Assembly: GCF_029840635.1 (NCBI RefSeq)
Contig: NZ_JAOCCU010000018.1
Coordinates: 1 to 64,000 of the forward strand
From: Mitsuaria sp. GD03876
GTDB lineage: Bacteria; Pseudomonadota; Gammaproteobacteria; Burkholderiales; Burkholderiaceae_C
Reading direction: 5' to 3'
Length of the DNA: 64,000 bases
Both the position numbers and the translations under genes were made by a program. The notes beneath the pieces are model-generated. The model made no database searches. It worked only from the letters and a program-made list of their open reading frames with translations, and was not told where the DNA came from. This document shows, in pieces, positions 60,307 through 64,000 of this stretch (position 1 is the stretch's first letter; each line of letters starts with the position of its first letter).

Positions 60307-60469
60307 GGCGGGCGACGTCGGAACGTGACAGTGAAATTGGGGCGGAATTGTAGGACGTGGGGTCGCCGGGCAGGCCGCGTTCCCTGGCGGTGATGTCGCC
60401 GTTATCCGGTATGGTCCGGGCCCGGGAAACGACGATCGACACGAGATCACCACGAGGGAGGACCCCGGG

Positions 60470-61444
60470 ATGCTGGTACCCGCCTTTTGGGCCGAGGGCC
60501 GCGCGCGCGCTCGCGTCGGCGGCCGTCCGCGCACGATCCGCCGCTTCGGCTGGTCCGACCTCGGCCAGGTGGACGCGCAATGCCACGCCGACGAGCGCGC
60601 CGCCGAGGCGATGGCCCGCGCCGTGGCCGGCGAGAAGGTCGCGCCGCGCGAATACAAGACCCCGTACGGCGAGGCCGGCCTGCCGATCCGCGAGGAGATC
60701 CTGGCGCGCCACGGCGACTGCGTGATCACCCGCAACGCCTACGGCGCGCATTGCCTGAACACGCCGTCGGCGCTGTTCATCGATGTCGACGTGCCCGACT
60801 CCACCTTGCCGCCGAAGGTGTCGGCGGGCCTTTACCTGGCCGTGATCGTCGGGATCCAGCTGGCCGTCTGGGGACGGGGATGGGGGTGGCAGGTGGGCGT
60901 GCTGATCCCGTCGGTGATCCTGGCGATCTGGCTGCACGGGACGATCGACCGGCTCAACCGCCGCCACGACCGCACGCCGCAGGTGCTGACCCGCGCGCGC
61001 GTCGACGCCTTCCTGAAGGCGCACGAGGACTGGCGCATCCGCCTGTACGAGACGCCGGCCGGCTACCGGCTGCTGGTGACGCACCGGCCGTTCGATCCGG
61101 CCGATCCGGTGGCGCAGGCCGCGATGACTGAGCTCGGCGCGGACCGGCTGTACCAGCGACTGTCGCTGACGCAGCGCTGCTTCCGGGCGCGGCTGACCGG
61201 CAAGCCGTGGCGCATGGGGATCGCGCGCCACATCGTGCCGCGGCCGGGCACCTGGCCGGTGAATCCGGCGCGGATGGACGACCGCCGCGCCTGGTCCGCC
61301 GACTACGACCAGCGCGCCGAAGGCTTCGCCGCCTGCCGCTTCGCGGGCGAGTTCGGCGGCGCCGAGGAACATCCCGAGGTCGCGCCGGTGCGCGCGCTGC
61401 ACGACACGCTGAGCCGCGCGACGACGGACCTGCCTATCGCTTGA
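60470..61444 (+). CDS. Unknown protein with two central membrane helices
   Basis: A 324-residue protein that I cannot assign. A soluble first part (1-115) ends in FIDVDVPD (Asp105 and Asp107), then a hydrophobic pair at about 118-156 (LYLAVIVGIQLAVWG and VGVLIPSVILAIWLHG), then a second soluble part with WRIRLYETPAGYRLLVTH (His205), LYQRLSLTQRCFRARLTGKPWR and a final AACRFAGEFGG. Reading FIDVDV as an Asp-x-Asp metal site and LLVTH as a Ser/Thr-x-His-like motif would recall the archaeo-eukaryotic primase fold, but this is only pattern similarity. It overlaps the convergent exporter gene by 11 bases at the end. Confidence 0.78.
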   Translation: MLVPAFWAEGRARARVGGRPRTIRRFGWSDLGQVDAQCHADERAAEAMARAVAGEKVAPREYKTPYGEAGLPIREEILARHGDCVITRNAYGAHCLNTPSALFIDVDVPDSTLPPKVSAGLYLAVIVGIQLAVWGRGWGWQVGVLIPSVILAIWLHGTIDRLNRRHDRTPQVLTRARVDAFLKAHEDWRIRLYETPAGYRLLVTHRPFDPADPVAQAAMTELGADRLYQRLSLTQRCFRARLTGKPWRMGIARHIVPRPGTWPVNPARMDDRRAWSADYDQRAEGFAACRFAGEFGGAEEHPEVAPVRALHDTLSRATTDLPIA

Positions 61445-62366
61445 AGGGCTTGAAGGGCTTGAAGGCCTTGAACTGCCCGGACGCCGCGCCCGGCCAGCGC
61501 GGCACCCAGCCACGCTGCATCGCCGCGGCCGCGACGAGGATGGCCGCGACGCCGGCCCACTGCACCGGCGCCAGTCGATGCCCGAAGGCGATCCAGTCGA
61601 CCGCGATCGCGGCCACCGGATACACGAAGGACAGCGCGCCGGTGATCGCGGTGGGCAGTTTCTGGATCGCGCCGTAGAGCAGCAGGTACATCAACCCGGT
61701 GTGGACCATGCCCAGTGTGACCAGGCTGGCCCAGCCGGACGGCGCCATCGGTGCGTGCTGCCACGGCGTCCAGGCGCTGAGCAGCAGCGCGCCGGTGATC
61801 AGCTGGATCAGCGCGACCAGCTGCGGCGGCGTGCCCGCCAGGCGCTTCACCAGCAGCGCCGTGACCGCGTAGAGGAACGAGGCGCCCAGCGCCAGCGCGA
61901 TGCCGCCGAGATAGTCGCTGCCCGGCGCCGTGGCGCCGGCCTGCTGGCGCGCGGTGGCGATCGCGACCACGCCGGCGAAGGCGACCGCCAGCCAGGACAG
62001 CTTGACCCAGATCAGCCGCTCGCCGAGGAACAGCGCGGCCAGTCCGACGAGCAGGAAGGGCTGCACGTTGTAGACCGCCGTGCTGATCGCGATCGACGCG
62101 CGGGGGAAGGCCGCGAACAGCAACACCCAGTTGAAGACGATCGCGACACCGCTGAGCACGCTCAGCAGGACGACCCGCCGGTCGAGCCATTCACGCCGGA
62201 ACTGGCCCAGCGCCGCGCAGACCACGCCCAGCGTCGCGGCGCCGATGACGCAGCGCCAGAACACGACGGTCATCACCGGCACGCCGGCGGCGAGCACGAA
62301 CCAGCCGATCGTCCCGGAGATGAGCATCGCGACGATCATGGACAAGGAGCCGGGGTGGCGGGTCAT
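61434..62366 (-). CDS. EamA/DMT superfamily transporter
   Basis: A 310-residue membrane protein with ten helices in two EamA repeats: the first spans SMIVAMLISGTIGWFVLAAGVPVMTVVFWR to AIATA, the second from GIALALGASFLYAVTALLVKRL to VAAAAMQRGW. Glu and Lys in FLGERLIWVKL and the WIAFGHRL segment are typical. Substrate unknown. The C-terminus ends in tandem KPF/KAF residues encoded by a nine-base repeat. The divergent Lrp gene may control it. Confidence 0.9.
   Translation of the reverse strand: MTRHPGSLSMIVAMLISGTIGWFVLAAGVPVMTVVFWRCVIGAATLGVVCAALGQFRREWLDRRVVLLSVLSGVAIVFNWVLLFAAFPRASIAISTAVYNVQPFLLVGLAALFLGERLIWVKLSWLAVAFAGVVAIATARQQAGATAPGSDYLGGIALALGASFLYAVTALLVKRLAGTPPQLVALIQLITGALLLSAWTPWQHAPMAPSGWASLVTLGMVHTGLMYLLLYGAIQKLPTAITGALSFVYPVAAIAVDWIAFGHRLAPVQWAGVAAILVAAAAMQRGWVPRWPGAASGQFKAFKPFKPFKR
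61440..61475. repeat. Nine-base tandem repeat at the exporter 3' end
   Basis: CTTGAAGGG occurs at 61440 and 61449, with CTTGAAGGC at 61458 and CTTGAACTG at 61467. On the minus strand this codes for the KAFKPFKPFKR end of the exporter and also overlaps the stop of the converging gene. Confidence 0.85.
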
Positions 62367-62516
62367 GGAACGCCTTGGAAGTGAAGGGAATGGCCTTCAT
62401 TCTTCCCACTGAGGGCTGCGCTCTCCAGCGCATGACGAAGGCAAAGGGAGGCGATGGCCTTTAGGATCAAGGCGAATCCGCGCTTTCTCCTTTTCACCGT
62501 CTTCGAGGCCGCCGCC

Positions 62517-62954
62517 ATGACCGACGACATCGACCATCTGTTGCTGCGCCTGCTCTCGCAGGACGCGCGCCAATCGCTGAAATCGCTCGCGCAGGCCTGC
62601 GGGCTGTCGGCGCCGAGCGTGGCCGAGCGGCTGCGCAAGATGGAGGAACGCGGCGAGTTGATCGGCACGACGGTCGACATCGATGCCCGCAAGTTCGGCT
62701 ACCAGTTCCAGGCGCTGGTGCGGATCCGCCCGCTGCCCGGGCACCTGCAGGTGGTCGAGCAGCAGCTGATCGAGACGCCGCAGGTCATCGAGTGCGACCG
62801 CATCACCGGCGACGACTGCTTCCTCGCGCGGCTGCAGGTCCGCTCGATGGACGAGCTCGACGTGGCGCTGGACGCCTTCAACCTGCATGCGCAGACGAGC
62901 ACCGCGATCGTCAAGAAGTCGCCGGTCAAGCGCCGCCTGCCACCGCTGGACTGA
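62517..62954 (+). CDS. Lrp/AsnC family transcriptional regulator
   Basis: A 145-residue regulator. A helix-turn-helix (LSQDARQSLKSLAQACGLSAPSVAERLRKMEERGEL) is followed by the RAM ligand domain with VIECDRITGDDCFLARLQV. Such regulators sense amino acids. It is divergent from the EamA exporter, the usual layout for a regulator and its amino-acid exporter target; this is inference. I chose ATG 62517; the extra frame upstream is unlikely. Confidence 0.93.
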   Translation: MTDDIDHLLLRLLSQDARQSLKSLAQACGLSAPSVAERLRKMEERGELIGTTVDIDARKFGYQFQALVRIRPLPGHLQVVEQQLIETPQVIECDRITGDDCFLARLQVRSMDELDVALDAFNLHAQTSTAIVKKSPVKRRLPPLD

Positions 62955-62971
62955 CACTCGGCGCAAAGAAA

Positions 62972-63001
62972 AAGGCCTGCCCCGTCGCCGGGGCAGGCCT
63001 T
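62972..63001 (-). terminator. Terminator of the right-edge TonB receptor
   Basis: AAGGCCTGCCCC pairs with GGGGCAGGCCTT over six bases. On the minus strand TTTTTCTTT follows, a strong terminator; on the plus strand it ends the Lrp gene. Confidence 0.92.
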
Positions 63002-63044
63002 CGCGCGGCGCGGCCCGGAGGCCGCGATGCCGCGATGCCGTCGA

Positions 63045-64000
63045 TCAGAACAGCGCCTTGAACTGCACGCCGTAGGTCCGCGGGTCGTTGATGAAGCCCG
63101 TGTTGTTGTTGAAGTCGATCGCGCCGGTCACGCGGATCTGGTTCGTGATGTTGCGGACGAAGGTCGCGACCTCGTACTTGCCGTTGTTCCACACGTAGCC
63201 CACGCGCAGGCCGCCTTCGGTCAGCGACTTGCCGGTGAACTCCTTGGCCTCGTACAGGAAGAAGTTCACCTTCGAGCGGTAGGCCCAGTCGGTGTAGATG
63301 TAGAACTCGTTGCCGGCCGGGGTCGGGATCGAGTAACGCGCGGTCAGGTTGGCGACCCACTTCGGCGCGTTCGGCAGGGCGTTGCCGTCGATGCTGTAGT
63401 TGGTCGTGGAACCGGCCACCAGCGGATCCAGCATCGTGCAGCCGCCGCCGCACGCCGGCAGCGACAGGCTCGCGTCGCGGATCTTGGTGTTGTTCAGGCT
63501 GCCGCCCAGGGTGATCAGCAGCTGGTCGACCGGCAGCAGTTCCAGGTTGACCTCGACGCCGTTGCCGGTGGCCTTCTTGGCGTTCAGCAGACGGTTGGCG
63601 TTGTTCTGGCCACCGACGGCGGTCAGCTGCAGGTCCTTGACGGTGTAGTCGAAGACGCTGGCCGACAGGCGCGCGCGGCGATCCCAGAAGTCCGACTTCA
63701 CGCCGATCTCATAGGAGGTCACGTTCTCCGGCGTCGCCTGCGACTGGCCGGCGAAGCGCGACGCGCCCTGCACCGACGAGGCGCGGAAGCCGGTCGCGAC
63801 GCGCGCGTACAGGTTGGTGTCCTTGGTCAGCGCATAGGTGCCCGACACGTCCCAGTTCCACTTCTTGTCGGCGGTGCTGGCCGACACGCCGGTGCTGGTG
63901 TTCAGGTCCGCGTAGCTGCTGGTGACGTTGACGTCCTTCTTGTCGTGCGTGTAGCGCAGGCCGCCGCGCACCGAGAAGTCCTGCGTGACCGCGTAGTTCA
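63045..64000 (-). CDS. TonB-dependent receptor, C-terminal part (5' end outside window)
   Basis: The frame is open to the right edge; about 318 residues of the barrel are seen. They include KDTNLYARVATGFRA and ENVTSYEIGVKSDFWDRRARLSASVFDYTVKDLQL, characteristic of the last third of TonB-dependent receptors, and end with YGVQFKALF, a terminal Phe for outer membrane insertion. An extracellular loop holds a Cys pair (ACGGGC). Ligand unknown; it differs from the Fiu-like receptor at 25989-28262. Confidence 0.9.
   Translation of the reverse strand, partial: NYAVTQDFSVRGGLRYTHDKKDVNVTSSYADLNTSTGVSASTADKKWNWDVSGTYALTKDTNLYARVATGFRASSVQGASRFAGQSQATPENVTSYEIGVKSDFWDRRARLSASVFDYTVKDLQLTAVGGQNNANRLLNAKKATGNGVEVNLELLPVDQLLITLGGSLNNTKIRDASLSLPACGGGCTMLDPLVAGSTTNYSIDGNALPNAPKWVANLTARYSIPTPAGNEFYIYTDWAYRSKVNFFLYEAKEFTGKSLTEGGLRVGYVWNNGKYEVATFVRNITNQIRVTGAIDFNNNTGFINDPRTYGVQFKALF

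Overview
The window is chromosomal DNA of a high-G+C betaproteobacterium. The gene neighbourhoods gatCAB next to mreBCD-mrdA-rodA, recA-recX next to sucCD, and a TfpX/PglL-like pilin cluster, together with the protein sequences, point to Burkholderiales of the Roseateles/Mitsuaria/Rubrivivax type. This assignment is inferred from gene content and style; no marker gene search was possible. Coding density is high, and many long antisense open frames are artefacts of the G+C-rich third codon positions. No rRNA, tRNA, CRISPR array, insertion sequence or complete prophage is visible.

Layout. 1-4.9 kb: the 3' part of a YtcJ-type amidohydrolase, DoxX and DUF1275 membrane proteins, a RidA protein and an unknown secreted protein. 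5.1-7.3 kb: a visibly lower-G+C two-gene insert encoding an AAA ATPase and an HNH nuclease, which look like a stand-alone Septu (PtuAB) phage-defence system. 7.4-18 kb: ssb, a GAF-GGDEF cyclase, recQ, three small exported or anchored proteins (two of them tandem paralogues with TonB-box-like repeats), a GGDEF-EAL protein and uvrA. 18-20.3 kb: an MHFG-type PEP-CTERM protein, an orphan receiver and a Lys/Ala-rich SWIB protein. 20.5-28.5 kb: a Fur-box-preceded iron cluster on the minus strand (Fiu-like receptor, PiuC-like dioxygenase, PepSY membrane protein, DUF2271, DUF4198, ApbE flavin transferase, membrane-anchored flavodoxin reductase). 28.6-34 kb: a TerC protein, a YvlD-like membrane protein, a BepA-like protease, MoaC and an EptA-like transferase. 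34-37.5 kb: pilin ligase, pilin accessory protein and PilA with a sigma-54 promoter. 37.5-41.8 kb: a metallo-beta-lactamase-fold protein, an FHA protein, a PP2C phosphatase, a Ser/Thr kinase and a second TerC protein. 42-46 kb: sucDC and recX-recA with a LexA box. 46.3-49.3 kb: a two-component system and a Uma2 protein. 49.3-58.7 kb: the elongasome operon and divergent gatCAB. 58.8-64 kb: a DUF4124 protein, pyrE, an unknown membrane protein, an EamA exporter, an Lrp regulator and the 3' end of a TonB-dependent receptor.

How genes work together. The iron cluster reads as one uptake-and-reduction pathway: a receptor imports a ferric catecholate, cytosolic NADPH electrons may pass through the flavodoxin reductase and PepSY protein to a periplasmic DUF2271 protein that carries an ApbE-type flavinylation motif. 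The kinase, phosphatase and FHA protein form a threonine-phosphorylation signalling unit. The pilin genes form a synthesis, accessory and modification set. The tandem small proteins at 11.3-12.2 kb are the most promising undescribed element, and the PtuAB pair is the clearest accessory (defence) system.
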